Source: Vogesella urethralis (lineage in GTDB: Bacteria > Pseudomonadota > Gammaproteobacteria > Burkholderiales > Chromobacteriaceae). Taken from it: DNA of 64,000 bases. This document shows, piece by piece, positions 24,760-33,192 of the stretch (its first letter is position 1; every line of letters starts with the position of its first letter). The stretch lies in contig NZ_VMDW02000099.1 of assembly GCF_007644045.2 (NCBI RefSeq), positions 124,001 to 188,000 on the forward strand. The letters run 5' to 3'. The notes below the pieces were generated by a model. That model was not told the DNA's origin and made no database searches. It saw only the letters and a list, made by a program, of their open reading frames with translations. The position numbers were made by a program, and so were the translations under genes.

Positions 24760-26288
24760 GCTACAGCGTTGTCTGGTTCAAGCGCGACTTGCGCCTGGCC
24801 GACCACGCCCCGCTGTGCGCCGCCGCCGCGCGCGGCCCGCTGCTGTGCCTGTACGTGGTAGAGCCGGGGCTGTGGCAGCAGCCGGACGCCTCGGCGCGGC
24901 AATACCATTTTCTGCGCGAAAGCCTGCACGACCTGGCTGGCCAGCTGCGCGAGCGCGGCCTGCGGCTGTACGTGGCGGTGGGCGAGATCGGAGAGGTGCT
25001 GACGCAGCTGTACGCGCAAGCGCCGTTCGACGCGCTATTCGCCCACGAGGAAACCGGCAACGACTGGACCTACCACCGCGACATCGCCGTGGCGCGCTGG
25101 TGTGCGGCCAACCGCGTGCAGTGGCGCGAGTGGCCGCAGTTTGGCGTGGTGCGTGGCGGCCTGAACCGTGACCACTGGCAGCCGCAGTGGGAGGCGTTGA
25201 TGGCGGCACCGTTATTGCCGGTGCCGGCGCTGCAACAAGTGGCACTCAGTTGGCCGCCGGTGCACCTGCCGGGTGCAGCGGCACTGGGTTTGGGCGATGG
25301 CGACGCGCCGGGGCGGCAGCCCGGTGGCCGCACGGCAGCGCTGGCGGTGCTGGACGATTTCCTGCTGGATCGCGCCGCGCAGTACCGTGGCGGCATCTCG
25401 TCGCCGCTGTCGGCGCCCAGCGCCTGCTCGCGTTTGTCGCCGTATCTGGCGCTGGGGTGCATCTCGATGCGCGAGGTGGTGCAGGCCAGCCGCGCCATGC
25501 TGGCGCAGCTGCACGGCGTTGGTGCCGCCAGCCGGCGCACGGCGGGCATCCGCGCCTTCATCAGCCGCCTGTACTGGCACTGCCATTTCATCCAGAAGCT
25601 GGAAAGCGAGCCGGCGCTGGAATGGCGCAACCTGCATCGTGGCTACGACGGCCTGCGCGAAAACGACTGGGACGAGGCGCGTTTTGCCGCCTGGCGCGAC
25701 GGCCGCACCGGCTGGCCGCTGGTAGACGCCTGCATCGCCATGCTGCGCCACACCGGCTGGCTGAACTTCCGCATGCGCGCCATGCTGGTGTCGGTGGCGG
25801 CTTACCCGCTGTGGCTGCACTGGCGGCCGGTGGGGCTGTGGCTGGCGCAGCAGTTTGTCGATTACGAGCCAGGCATTCACTGGAGCCAGCTGCAAATGCA
25901 GTCCGGCACCACCGGCATCAATGTGCCGCGCATCTACAACCCGCTAAAGCAGGCGCGCGAACACGACCCGCACGGCCGCTTCGTGCGGCAGTGGCTGCCG
26001 CCGCTGCGCCGCGTGCCCGATGTGTGGCTGTTCGAACCGTGGCGCATGCCGCCCGATATCCAGGCGCGCTGTGGTGTGCAGGTTGGCCGCGACATTCCGC
26101 AGCCGCTGGTGGATGTAGAGGCCGCCACCCGCGAGGCCAAGGCGCGGCTGTTTGCACTGCGCGGCCGGCCCGAGGTGCGCGCCGGCAAGGCCGCCATCGT
26201 GGCGCGGCATGGCTCGCGCAAGCGCGGCGAGGCACGGAGTCGCCGTCAGCCGCCGGCCACACCCGGCCAGCTGAGCTTGGACTGGTAG
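24756..26288 (+). CDS. photolyase/cryptochrome family flavoprotein
   Basis: 510-aa protein with an N-terminal photolyase alpha/beta domain (VVWFKRDLRLADHAPL, residues 5-130) and the helical FAD-binding domain. FAD and DNA-lesion signatures are GGISSPLSAPSACSRLSPYLALGCIS, TGWPLVDACIAMLRHTGWLNFRMRAM and WSQLQMQSGTTGIN. A basic C-terminal tail (HGSRKRGEARSRRQ) is unusual. It differs from the second family member at 28228, so the locus has two paralogous lineages. Whether it repairs cyclobutane dimers, 6-4 products or acts as a light receptor cannot be told from sequence alone. Confidence 0.9.
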   Translation: MSYSVVWFKRDLRLADHAPLCAAAARGPLLCLYVVEPGLWQQPDASARQYHFLRESLHDLAGQLRERGLRLYVAVGEIGEVLTQLYAQAPFDALFAHEETGNDWTYHRDIAVARWCAANRVQWREWPQFGVVRGGLNRDHWQPQWEALMAAPLLPVPALQQVALSWPPVHLPGAAALGLGDGDAPGRQPGGRTAALAVLDDFLLDRAAQYRGGISSPLSAPSACSRLSPYLALGCISMREVVQASRAMLAQLHGVGAASRRTAGIRAFISRLYWHCHFIQKLESEPALEWRNLHRGYDGLRENDWDEARFAAWRDGRTGWPLVDACIAMLRHTGWLNFRMRAMLVSVAAYPLWLHWRPVGLWLAQQFVDYEPGIHWSQLQMQSGTTGINVPRIYNPLKQAREHDPHGRFVRQWLPPLRRVPDVWLFEPWRMPPDIQARCGVQVGRDIPQPLVDVEAATREAKARLFALRGRPEVRAGKAAIVARHGSRKRGEARSRRQPPATPGQLSLDW

Positions 26289-26323
26289 CGTGCGCGCCAC
26301 CCCCTTGCCCGCCCGCACAAAAC

Positions 26324-26360
26324 AACACGGCCGCACCCTGTTGCCAGGGGCGGCCGTGTT
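26324..26360. terminator. bidirectional terminator between the photolyase-family gene and azoR
   Basis: AACACGGCCGC (26324-26334) pairs with GCGGCCGTGTT (26350-26360). On the minus strand the stem is followed by TTGTTTTG, fitting azoR termination. Confidence 0.8.
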
Positions 26361-26376
26361 AGTCGGTACGGAAGGC

Positions 26377-26979
26377 TTAAGCAGCGGCGATGGCGGCTTC
26401 GGCAGCGGCCAGGGCGGCAGCCTTGGCGTCCGGGCCCATGGCCACGCCTTCAGCGCGCACGAAGGACACGTCGGTGATGCCCAGGAAGCCCAGTACGGTC
26501 TTCAGGTAGTCTTCCTGGAAGTCCATTTGCTGGCCTTGCTCGTTGCTGTACACGCCGCCACGGGCCGACACCACGTACACCTTCTTGCCACCGGCCAGGC
26601 CAACCGGGCCGGTTTCGGTGTACTTGAAGGTGCGGCCTGCTACGGCCACGCGGTCGATCCACGCTTTCAGTTGCGACGGTACGCCAAAGTTGTACATCGG
26701 GGCGCCGATCACCAGCACGTCGGCGGCCAGGAATTCGGCGATCAGTGCGTCGCTGCGTGCAGCTTCGGCTTGCTGCAGCGGGCTCCAGTCGGCCTTGTCG
26801 GTAAAGGCGGCGCCCAGGATTTCGCCGGACAGGTGCGGAATCTCGTTGGCGGCCAGGTCATGGTAGGTCACCTGCGCGCCGGCGTGGCGGGCGGTCAGGG
26901 TGCTAACCAGCGCCTGGGTCAGGCCGCGGGATACCGAGTTGGTGGCGAGGATGCTGGAATCGAGGTGCAGGATGTTCAT
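26377..26979 (-). CDS. azoR: FMN-dependent NADH-azoreductase
   Basis: 200-aa flavodoxin-like quinone/azo reductase. FMN-binding segments are SSILATNSVSRGLT near the N-terminus, APMYNFGVPSQLKAWIDRV (about 92-110) and SARGGVYS (about 138-145). It reduces quinones and azo compounds with NADH, limiting thiol and quinone stress. It is divergent from a LysR gene with a 121-base gap, the usual arrangement for an inducible azoR. Confidence 0.95.
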   Translation of the reverse strand: MNILHLDSSILATNSVSRGLTQALVSTLTARHAGAQVTYHDLAANEIPHLSGEILGAAFTDKADWSPLQQAEAARSDALIAEFLAADVLVIGAPMYNFGVPSQLKAWIDRVAVAGRTFKYTETGPVGLAGGKKVYVVSARGGVYSNEQGQQMDFQEDYLKTVLGFLGITDVSFVRAEGVAMGPDAKAAALAAAEAAIAAA

Positions 26980-27075
26980 GGTGCGGCTCCGTTTGGGGTG
27001 TGTGCCGCACGCTGCGGCGATGGGTGTACTGTAAATCTGCGACCAATCACGCACTAGACAGCTAGAATCGGATTC

Positions 27076-27097
27076 ATTGTTCCACTGGCGAGACAAT
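27076..27097. promoter_or_regulatory. candidate operator between azoR and its LysR regulator
   Basis: ATTGT and ACAAT form an inverted pair with a 12-base spacer, ending four bases before the LysR start codon. The position suits autoregulation, but the spacing is not the classical T-N11-A. Confidence 0.35.
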
Positions 27098-27100
27098 GTG

Positions 27101-28039
27101 ATGCAAGACCTCAACGATCTGCTGTTTTTTGCCAAGGTGGTCGAGCACGGCGGCTTCAACGCCGCCAGCCGCCAGCTGGGCGTGCCCAAGTCGCGGCTGT
27201 CGCGCCGCGTGGCCGAGCTGGAAGCGCGCATCGGCGTGCGCCTGCTCCAGCGCACCACGCGCCGGCTGGCGCTGACCGACGTCGGCGCGCAGTACTACCG
27301 CCACTGCCAGGCCATGCTGGCCGAGGCCGAGGCGGCCGAAGAAACCATCGCCCGCCACACCGCCGAGCCGCGCGGTCTGGTGCGCGTCAGCTGCCCGGAG
27401 CTGCTGGCCAAGACGCTGCTGGCGCCGTTGCTGCCGGCCTTCATGGCGCGCTACCCGCAGGTGCGCATCGTGCTGGAAGTGACCGGCCGCCGCGTCGACC
27501 TGATCAACGACGGCATCGACGTGGCGTTGCGTGTGCGGCAGCGGCTGGACGACAGCGCCAGCATCGTGGCGCGGCCGCTGGCGCAAAGCGAAAGCGCGCT
27601 GGTGGCCAGCCCGGCGCTGATTGCGGCCCAAGGTTGGCCGCAACACCCGGCCGCCCTTACCGCCTGGCCGGCGCTGGTGATGAGCCGCCCCGACGGCCGT
27701 GGCGAGTGGCCGCTGCTGGACGAAGTGGGCCAGCTCACCCGGCTGGACATCGCCGAACCGCGGCTGATGACCGACGACCTGCTGGTGCTGCGCGAAGCCG
27801 CCATCGCCGGCTGCGGCGTGGGCCTGCTGCCGCTGATGGTGTGCCACGACGCGCTGGCCGATGGCCGCCTGCAACGCGTGCTGCCCGGCTACCGCACGCC
27901 GGACGGCATCCTGCACGCCGCGTTTACCGGGCGCCGCCACCTGATACCGGCGGTGCGTTGTTTTATCGATTTTCTGGTGGAGGCGCTGCCGCCGCAGCTG
28001 GCGCGCTGCGAAGGGCACGGCCTGCCCTTGCCTGGCTGA
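27101..28039 (+). CDS. LysR-family transcriptional regulator (next to azoR)
   Basis: 312-aa LysR regulator. The helix-turn-helix is GGFNAASRQLGVPKSRLSRRVAELEARIG, and the effector domain ends around residue 295. The DNA-binding region resembles the group that controls divergent quinone reductases. The ATG at 27101 fits the family; an upstream in-frame ATG at 27077 would lie inside the candidate operator. It contains an almost perfect palindromic copy of the 11-base word (27622-27642) that is read in yet another frame (G-W-P-Q). Confidence 0.9.
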   Translation: MQDLNDLLFFAKVVEHGGFNAASRQLGVPKSRLSRRVAELEARIGVRLLQRTTRRLALTDVGAQYYRHCQAMLAEAEAAEETIARHTAEPRGLVRVSCPELLAKTLLAPLLPAFMARYPQVRIVLEVTGRRVDLINDGIDVALRVRQRLDDSASIVARPLAQSESALVASPALIAAQGWPQHPAALTAWPALVMSRPDGRGEWPLLDEVGQLTRLDIAEPRLMTDDLLVLREAAIAGCGVGLLPLMVCHDALADGRLQRVLPGYRTPDGILHAAFTGRRHLIPAVRCFIDFLVEALPPQLARCEGHGLPLPG

Positions 28040-28081
28040 ACAAGCACCGCAGGCGCCGCCACCGTTGCAAGGAGAGCAAGC

Positions 28082-28231
28082 ATGAAAATGCGCAAGAAAG
28101 CCGACCTGCCCAGCAAGGTGTGCGCCGCCTGTGGCCGCCCGTTCAGCTGGCGCAAAAAGTGGCAGGCGGTGTGGGACGAGGTGAAGTATTGCTCCGACCG
28201 CTGCCGCCATACGCGCCGGAGCGCATCATGA
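28082..28231 (+). CDS. DUF2256 zinc-ribbon protein
   Basis: 49-aa protein MKMRKKADLPSKVCAACGRP... with a CAAC and a CSDRC pair that should bind one zinc ion, and the aromatic stretch FSWRKKWQAVWDEVKYC. It matches DUF2256, a tiny family repeatedly found beside cryptochrome/photolyase genes. It overlaps the following photolyase-type gene by ATGA, so the two are co-translated. Function is unknown; a partner of the flavoprotein is the simplest idea. Confidence 0.88.
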   Translation: MKMRKKADLPSKVCAACGRPFSWRKKWQAVWDEVKYCSDRCRHTRRSAS

Positions 28232-29505
28232 GCGCCGTAGCGTACTGGTTCCGCCACGACCTGCGCCTGGGCGACAACCCGGCCTTGTGCCAGGCGCTGG
28301 CGCAAGCCGACACCCTGCTGCCGGTGGTGTGCCTCGACGATAGCTGGCAGCCGCATTCGCCGTGGCCGTTTGCCCGCCTGTCACCGGCGCGGCAACGGGT
28401 GCGCGCCGACGCCATCGCCGCGCTGGACGCTGCCTTGCGAGCGCGCGGCAGCCGCCTGCTGGTGCTGCACGGCGCACCGCAGCAGGTGTTGCCGCCGCTG
28501 TTGGCGCGCCATGGCGTGCAGCACATCGTGGCCGAAGACATCGCCGCCCCCGAGGAGCAGGCGCAGGTAGCCGCCTTGCGCCAGGCCGGCTTCGCTGTAG
28601 ACACCGTATGGCAGAGCACGCTGCTGGACCCGGCCAGCCTGCCGTTTGCCCCTGCCGCGCTGCCGGCCAGCTTTACCGCCTTCCGCCAGCGGGTGGAGGC
28701 CGCCGGCGTACGCCCGCCGTCGCCATTGGCCGCACCGGCCCGGCTGCCGCCGCCACCGGCTGGCGTCAACTGGCAGCCCTTGCCCGTTATCGACGCCCAA
28801 CCCGACCCGCGCGGCAGCCTGCCGTGGCATCTGCCGGCGGCCCACGCTGGCGAAGCGGCCGGCCTGGCGCATCTGCAGCAGTACCTGGCGCGGGACCTGC
28901 CGCGCACGTACAAGGCCACCCGCAATGGCCTTGCCGGGCAGGACTACTCCAGCAAGTGGTCGTTGTGGCTGGCCCTGGGCAGCGTGTCGGCGCGTACGCT
29001 GTACGCCGCGCTGCAAGGCTACGAGGCACAGCACGGGGCCAGCGACGGCAGCTATTGGCTGTGGTTCGAGCTGCTGTGGCGCGATTACTTCCGTCTGCTG
29101 CACCTGCAGTACGGCGCCCGGCTGTACCGGGGCCGCGGCCTGCACGGCCAGCCGCCGGTACCGATGGCGGACGAGGCGTTTACGCGCTGGTGCCAAGGCC
29201 GCACCGGCCACGCTTTTATCGATGCCGGTATGCGCGAGCTGGCCGCAACCGGTTATCTGTCCAACCGCCTGCGCCAGAACGTGGCCAGCTACCTGCTGCA
29301 CGATCTGGGCGGCGACTGGCGCGCCGGCGCGGCGTGGTTCGAAGCGCAGCTGGTGGATTACGACGTGTACAGCAACCAGGGCAACTGGTTGTACCTGGCC
29401 GGGCGCGGCACCGATCCGCGCGGCAGCCGCCGCTTCAACCCCGACAAGCAGGCCGCCGATTACGATGCCGACGGTGCCTATCGCCGTCTGTGGGGCACGC
29501 GCTAG
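28228..29505 (+). CDS. DASH-type cryptochrome/photolyase
   Basis: 425-aa flavoprotein starting MSAVAYWFRHDLRLGDNPAL. The FAD domain motifs are YKATRNGLAGQDYSSKWSLWLALGSVSAR, WFELLWRDYFRLLHLQYG, TGHAFIDAGMRELAATGYLSNRLRQNVASYL and the DASH-specific WFEAQLVDYDVYSNQGNWLYLAGRGTDPRG. DASH proteins repair dimers in single-stranded or looped DNA and may signal. It is coupled to DUF2256 upstream and followed within five bases by an exact 11-base word (29510-29520). Confidence 0.93.
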   Translation: MSAVAYWFRHDLRLGDNPALCQALAQADTLLPVVCLDDSWQPHSPWPFARLSPARQRVRADAIAALDAALRARGSRLLVLHGAPQQVLPPLLARHGVQHIVAEDIAAPEEQAQVAALRQAGFAVDTVWQSTLLDPASLPFAPAALPASFTAFRQRVEAAGVRPPSPLAAPARLPPPPAGVNWQPLPVIDAQPDPRGSLPWHLPAAHAGEAAGLAHLQQYLARDLPRTYKATRNGLAGQDYSSKWSLWLALGSVSARTLYAALQGYEAQHGASDGSYWLWFELLWRDYFRLLHLQYGARLYRGRGLHGQPPVPMADEAFTRWCQGRTGHAFIDAGMRELAATGYLSNRLRQNVASYLLHDLGGDWRAGAAWFEAQLVDYDVYSNQGNWLYLAGRGTDPRGSRRFNPDKQAADYDADGAYRRLWGTR

Positions 29506-29509
29506 CCGC

Positions 29510-29520
29510 TGCGGCCAACC
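29510..29520 (-). repeat. GGTTGGCCGCA word, exact copy after the cryptochrome gene
   Basis: TGCGGCCAACC five bases after the stop codon. Confidence 0.9.
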
Positions 29521-29582
29521 TTGGGCGCTGGCAATAAAACCACAACCCGCCAGCGGGCTGCTTGCGGTGATGGCGGTACTGA

Positions 29583-29611
29583 AAGTAATGTATCAAAAAG
29601 ATACGTTACTT
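29583..29611. promoter_or_regulatory. inverted repeat upstream of the DinB-like gene (operator candidate)
   Basis: AAGTAATGTATC and GATACGTTACTT form a 12-base dyad with one mismatch around AAAAA. It ends 11 bases before the ATG of the next gene, where a repressor would block transcription or translation. The T-tract needed for a terminator is missing on the plus strand, so an operator is favoured. Confidence 0.5.
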
Positions 29612-29622
29612 AAAGGGCTGTT

Positions 29623-30414
29623 ATGCACAACCGCTTTGACCAGTTTCGCCAGACTGCGCTGGGCCGCCAGCTGGAAGCGCTGATCGACCACCCGCAGCGC
29701 TACACCGAATACGCTGCGCTGTCGCGTGCCGGCCTGCCGGCGGTTACCGCCATCGTGCACACGCTGCAGCGCTGCTTTCCCGAGCTGGACGCCGACCAGA
29801 GCGCGCGCCAGTTCTGCGGCGCCATGGTCGGCGAGGTGATGCGCCGCCACGGCCATGCGCTGTTGCGGCCGCGTGGCCGCGTGCCGGGCGGCTATTTCAG
29901 CTACGGCGCGGTATGGTCGCCGTTGCCGGTGGCGCGCGACTTTGCCACCCTGCTGGCCGAGCTGGCGGCGATGCCGCAGCAGGTAGCCACCCTGTTGGCT
30001 GCCATCCCGGCGGCGCGCCTGCGCGAACGCCCGGCCGGTACCGCCTTCAGCGCGCTGGAGCACGCCTGCCACCTGCGCGACCTCGACCGCGACGCCTTCC
30101 TGCCGCGCATCGAGGCCATGCTGGCCAACCCGCTGGCCGAGCTGCACGGCGTCAACGGCAGCGAATGGGCGCAGCAGCGCGGCTATCAGCAACAGGATTT
30201 CGCCGCGGCGCTGGCCGGCTTTGCCGAGGCGCGGGCGGCCTTGCTGGCGCGCTTGCATACCTGTGGCGAGGCCGAGCAGGCGCGGGTGGCGGTATGGGAA
30301 GGCCGGCGCCGGCTGACGCTGGCCGAGCTGGTGGCCGACATGGCCGACCACGACGCGACGCACCGGCTGGAAATCGACGAACTGCTGCAGGCGCTGGACG
30401 GCGTGGCGGTGTGA
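29623..30414 (+). CDS. DinB-like protein with an extra N-terminal domain
   Basis: 263-aa protein. The C-terminal part (about 105-260) matches the DinB/YfiT four-helix bundle, with the metal-type histidines in LEHACHLRDLDRDAFLPR and MADHDATHRLEI. The first 95 residues (RYTEYAALSRAGLPAVTAIVHTLQRCFPELD...) belong to no family I recognise and may be a small helical or winged-helix unit. DinB-fold proteins are thiol- or metal-dependent transferases of mostly unknown substrate. A strong dyad just upstream suggests specific repression. Confidence 0.72.
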   Translation: MHNRFDQFRQTALGRQLEALIDHPQRYTEYAALSRAGLPAVTAIVHTLQRCFPELDADQSARQFCGAMVGEVMRRHGHALLRPRGRVPGGYFSYGAVWSPLPVARDFATLLAELAAMPQQVATLLAAIPAARLRERPAGTAFSALEHACHLRDLDRDAFLPRIEAMLANPLAELHGVNGSEWAQQRGYQQQDFAAALAGFAEARAALLARLHTCGEAEQARVAVWEGRRRLTLAELVADMADHDATHRLEIDELLQALDGVAV

Positions 30415-30420
30415 GGCGGC

Positions 30421-30439
30421 GCGGCCAGGGTTGGCCGCA
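30421..30439 (+). repeat. 11-base word as an inverted pair after the DinB-like gene
   Basis: GCGGCCA, GGGT, TGGCCGC surrounds the exact word at 30429-30439, between convergent genes. Confidence 0.85.
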
Positions 30440-30444
30440 CGGTT

Positions 30445-31095
30445 TTATGCCAGCAGCGGTAGCGCGTCGGCCAGCGTGTGCAGCGTGGCGTCGGCGCTGC
30501 CGAAGTCGTGGCTGTGGTTGAAGTCGTGGCGCAGCACCAGGCAGCGGCAGCCGGCAGCGCGGGCGGCTGCCAGGCCGGCGGCGGAGTCTTCCAGCACGTA
30601 CACGGCGCTGGCGGGCAGCTGCAGTTTGTCCAGCGCCAGCAGGTAGGCCGCCGGGTCGGGTTTGTGGCGGTCCACGTCTTCCTTGCTGATCACCAGCTCG
30701 AAGCGCCCGGCTACGCCGCAGCGCTGCAGTACCGCGTCCACCATCCAGCGCGCCGCGCTGCTGACTACGGCCAGGCGCACGCCGGCTGCCTGCGCGGCGG
30801 CCAGCAGCGCGTCGGCGCCGGGGCTCAGGCAGGCTTCGTCGGCCAGCAGCTGCTGGTAGCGGGGGCGGAAGCGTTCGTTAAAGGTAGCCTGATCGACGTC
30901 CAGGCCGGCCAGACGGAAAAAATGCCCAGTCACGGTGGGCCAGTCGCCGCCCATTACGTCGGCGTAGCGGCGGTAATCGACGGGGTGGCCGAAGGCGGCG
31001 CAGGTGTCGGCCAGCGCGCGGCCTTTCAGGCTTTCGCTGGCGGCCAGCGTGCCGTCCAGATCAAACAGCAGGGCGCGGGTTTGCATCGATGTCAT
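30445..31095 (-). CDS. HAD-superfamily phosphatase (beta-phosphoglucomutase-like)
   Basis: 216-aa HAD hydrolase. Motif I is LLFDLDGTLAASE, motif II LAVVSSAARW, motif III lysine in KEDVDRHKPDP and motif IV LEDSAAGLAAARAAG. The cap is the small helical type inserted after motif I, as in sugar-phosphate phosphatases and mutases. The start is uncertain: 31095 is used, 31086 is equally possible, and neither has a clear ribosome site. The substrate cannot be inferred. Confidence 0.87.
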   Translation of the reverse strand: MTSMQTRALLFDLDGTLAASESLKGRALADTCAAFGHPVDYRRYADVMGGDWPTVTGHFFRLAGLDVDQATFNERFRPRYQQLLADEACLSPGADALLAAAQAAGVRLAVVSSAARWMVDAVLQRCGVAGRFELVISKEDVDRHKPDPAAYLLALDKLQLPASAVYVLEDSAAGLAAARAAGCRCLVLRHDFNHSHDFGSADATLHTLADALPLLA

Positions 31096-31139
31096 GCCAT
31101 CAGGATGGGGCGGCCAGTGTAGCACGCGCAGGCGCGGTC

Positions 31140-31634
31140 TCAGCCCCGCGCCAGCAGCAGGTTGAGGTGGGCGCGACCGTCCAGCTCGAACACGGTGTCG
31201 CCGACGTGTTGCAGCCCTTGTGCCTGGTAGAAGGCGATGGCGCGGGTGTTGTGTTGCCACACGCTCAGCCACAGCGCGCCGGCACGGTGCCGGGCGTGTT
31301 GCAGCAGCTGGCGGCCCAGCCCCTGGCCGGCAAACCGCGGGTGGACGTACAGCGTGGCCAGCTCGCAGCGGGCCGCGTGCTGGCCGGGGCAGGCCTGGCC
31401 GTGGTGCAGCGTGGCGTAGGCCAGTAGCTGGCCGTCACGTTCGGCCAACCACACCTCGTGCTGCGGGTCGGCCAGCAGCGCCTGTTTGGCCTTGACGGTG
31501 AAGCGGCCCAGCACGTAGCCGGCCAGGCTGGCGTTGATGCCGTCGGTGCTGTAGGTATGCAGCCAGACCAGCGCGCCCAGTGCGGCCAGCTTGGCCGCAT
31601 CGCCGGCGTCGGCGCGGCGCAGGGTGACGGTCAC
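31140..31634 (-). CDS. GNAT-family N-acetyltransferase
   Basis: 164-aa GNAT protein. The acetyl-CoA signature is ELATLYVHPRFAGQGLGRQLLQHA and the later motif is NTRAIAFYQAQGLQHVGDTVFEL. It overlaps thiE by four bases and so is co-translated downstream of thiD-thiE. The substrate is unknown. Confidence 0.88.
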   Translation of the reverse strand: MTVTLRRADAGDAAKLAALGALVWLHTYSTDGINASLAGYVLGRFTVKAKQALLADPQHEVWLAERDGQLLAYATLHHGQACPGQHAARCELATLYVHPRFAGQGLGRQLLQHARHRAGALWLSVWQHNTRAIAFYQAQGLQHVGDTVFELDGRAHLNLLLARG

Positions 31635-32239
31635 GGGTACAGTGCGGCCAGGGTGGCGGCGCGTTCGGCGATGCCGTCGCCGTCGAACAGGCCGCCGATG
31701 ACGGCGATGGCGTCGGCGCCGGCCGCTACCACCTGGCCGGCGTTGTCGGCGGTGATGCCGCCGATGGCCACGCGCGGCACGCCCAGCTTGGCCGCGTCGG
31801 CAAACAGCGACAGCGGCGCGTGCACGGCGCCGGGCTTGGTGCCGGAGGCAAACACCGCGCCGAAGGCCACGTAGCTGGCGCCGGCGGCCACCGCGCTGCG
31901 CGCCAGCTCCAGGCTGTTGTAGCAGCTGGCGCCGATGATGGCGGCTTCGCCCAGCCGCGCGCGGGCGGCGGCGATGGCGTCGTCGTCACGCCCCAGGTGT
32001 ACGCCGTCGGCGCGGATGGCTTCGGCCAGCGCCACGTCGTCGTTGACGATGAGAATGGCGCCACGGCTCTGCGCCAGGCTCTTCAGGATGTTGGCCTGCC
32101 ACAGGCGGCGCACGGCGTCGCTGCCTTTGTTACGGTATTGCAGGATACGGGCGCCACCGTCGAGGGCGGCGCTGACTTGTTCGATCAGCTGTTCGCTGTT
32201 GTCGGTGTCGGGGGTGATGGCGTACAGGCCGCGGATCAT
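31631..32239 (-). CDS. thiE: thiamine phosphate synthase
   Basis: 202-aa TIM-barrel enzyme joining HMP-PP and thiazole phosphate into thiamine phosphate. Visible sites are ILQYRNKG (pyrophosphate/Mg), GVHLGRDDD, GASCYNSLELA, and the thiazole phosphate loop VAIGGI. The start overlaps the thiD stop (ATGA). No TPP riboswitch is seen before thiD, unlike thiC at the window start, so this operon appears to lack that control. Confidence 0.94.
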   Translation of the reverse strand: MIRGLYAITPDTDNSEQLIEQVSAALDGGARILQYRNKGSDAVRRLWQANILKSLAQSRGAILIVNDDVALAEAIRADGVHLGRDDDAIAAARARLGEAAIIGASCYNSLELARSAVAAGASYVAFGAVFASGTKPGAVHAPLSLFADAAKLGVPRVAIGGITADNAGQVVAAGADAIAVIGGLFDGDGIAERAATLAALYP

Positions 32240-33090
32240 GGCGTGTCGGTGTCCTTGTTGTCGTCTTCGCTGGCGTCGTCGTTGGCCCAGAACAGGCGGT
32301 CGGGGATGTACTGGCCCATGCCGGGGCGGAAGCCGTAACGCAACGCCTGCCAGGTGAAGTCCTGCGCTTCTTTTACCGCTTCGGGTACCGCCAGGCCGCG
32401 TGCCACCAGGCCGGCAATGGCCGACGCCAGCGTGCAACCGGAGCCGTGGAAGCTGCCGTTCAGCCGCGGCCAGGTGTCGGCGCGGATCTCGCCGGCCAGG
32501 TCGTACAGGCGGTTTTCCACGTCGCGGGTGGCTTCGTGGGTACCGGTGATGAACACGTAGTCGCAGCCCAGCCGCGTCAGGCGCTTGGCGCAGTCGGCCA
32601 CGCTGAGGCTTTCTTCGTCTTCGTCATCGTTGGCCGCCAGCCGGCGCGCTTCGATGCTGTTGGGGGTGAGCACCGTCACTTGCGGCAGCAGCACGTCGCG
32701 CAGCACGTGGATCAGCTCCTCGCGCGACAGCTCGTCGCCACGGCCGCTGGCCAGTACCGGGTCGTAGATCAGTGGGATGTCGGGGTAGTCGCTGGCCAGC
32801 TCGGCGATGGCCACGGCGTTGTCGATGCTGCCGATCATCCCCACCTTGAACGCGGCCACCGGCATGTCTTCCAGCACCGCGCGCGCCTGGTCGCTCACCC
32901 ATTCGTCGTCGATCACCATGAAATCCTGCACGCCGCGCGTATCCTGCACGGTGATGGCGGTGATGACGGACAGCGGGTGGCAGCCCATGCTGGCCAGGGT
33001 AAGGATGTCGGCCTGGATGCCGGCGCCGCCGGTAGGGTCGGAGCCGGCCAGGGTCAGCACGATGGGTGGGAGCGGATTGTCGGTGCTCAA
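32236..33090 (-). CDS. thiD: hydroxymethylpyrimidine/phosphomethylpyrimidine kinase
   Basis: 284-aa ribokinase-fold kinase that phosphorylates HMP and HMP-P. The N-terminal VLTLAGSDPTGGAGIQADILTL, the KVGMIGS strand and the C-terminal anion hole GSFHGSGCTLASAIAG are intact. An acidic insert (ANDDEDEES) and an acidic tail (DDASEDDNKDTDTP) are less usual. The start is a TTG at 33090 with GAGGT upstream, giving MSTDNPLPP. It is divergent from rubredoxin, an arrangement common in beta- and gammaproteobacteria. Confidence 0.94.
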   Translation of the reverse strand: MSTDNPLPPIVLTLAGSDPTGGAGIQADILTLASMGCHPLSVITAITVQDTRGVQDFMVIDDEWVSDQARAVLEDMPVAAFKVGMIGSIDNAVAIAELASDYPDIPLIYDPVLASGRGDELSREELIHVLRDVLLPQVTVLTPNSIEARRLAANDDEDEESLSVADCAKRLTRLGCDYVFITGTHEATRDVENRLYDLAGEIRADTWPRLNGSFHGSGCTLASAIAGLVARGLAVPEAVKEAQDFTWQALRYGFRPGMGQYIPDRLFWANDDASEDDNKDTDTP

Positions 33091-33192
33091 GGCAGGACCT
33101 CTTTTGTTTACAATAGGGGGCAAGGTGGCGTGCCGCGCCGCGATTGTAACGCGGCCCCATGACTTCATATTACTCTTTCAAAGGCAAATGCT

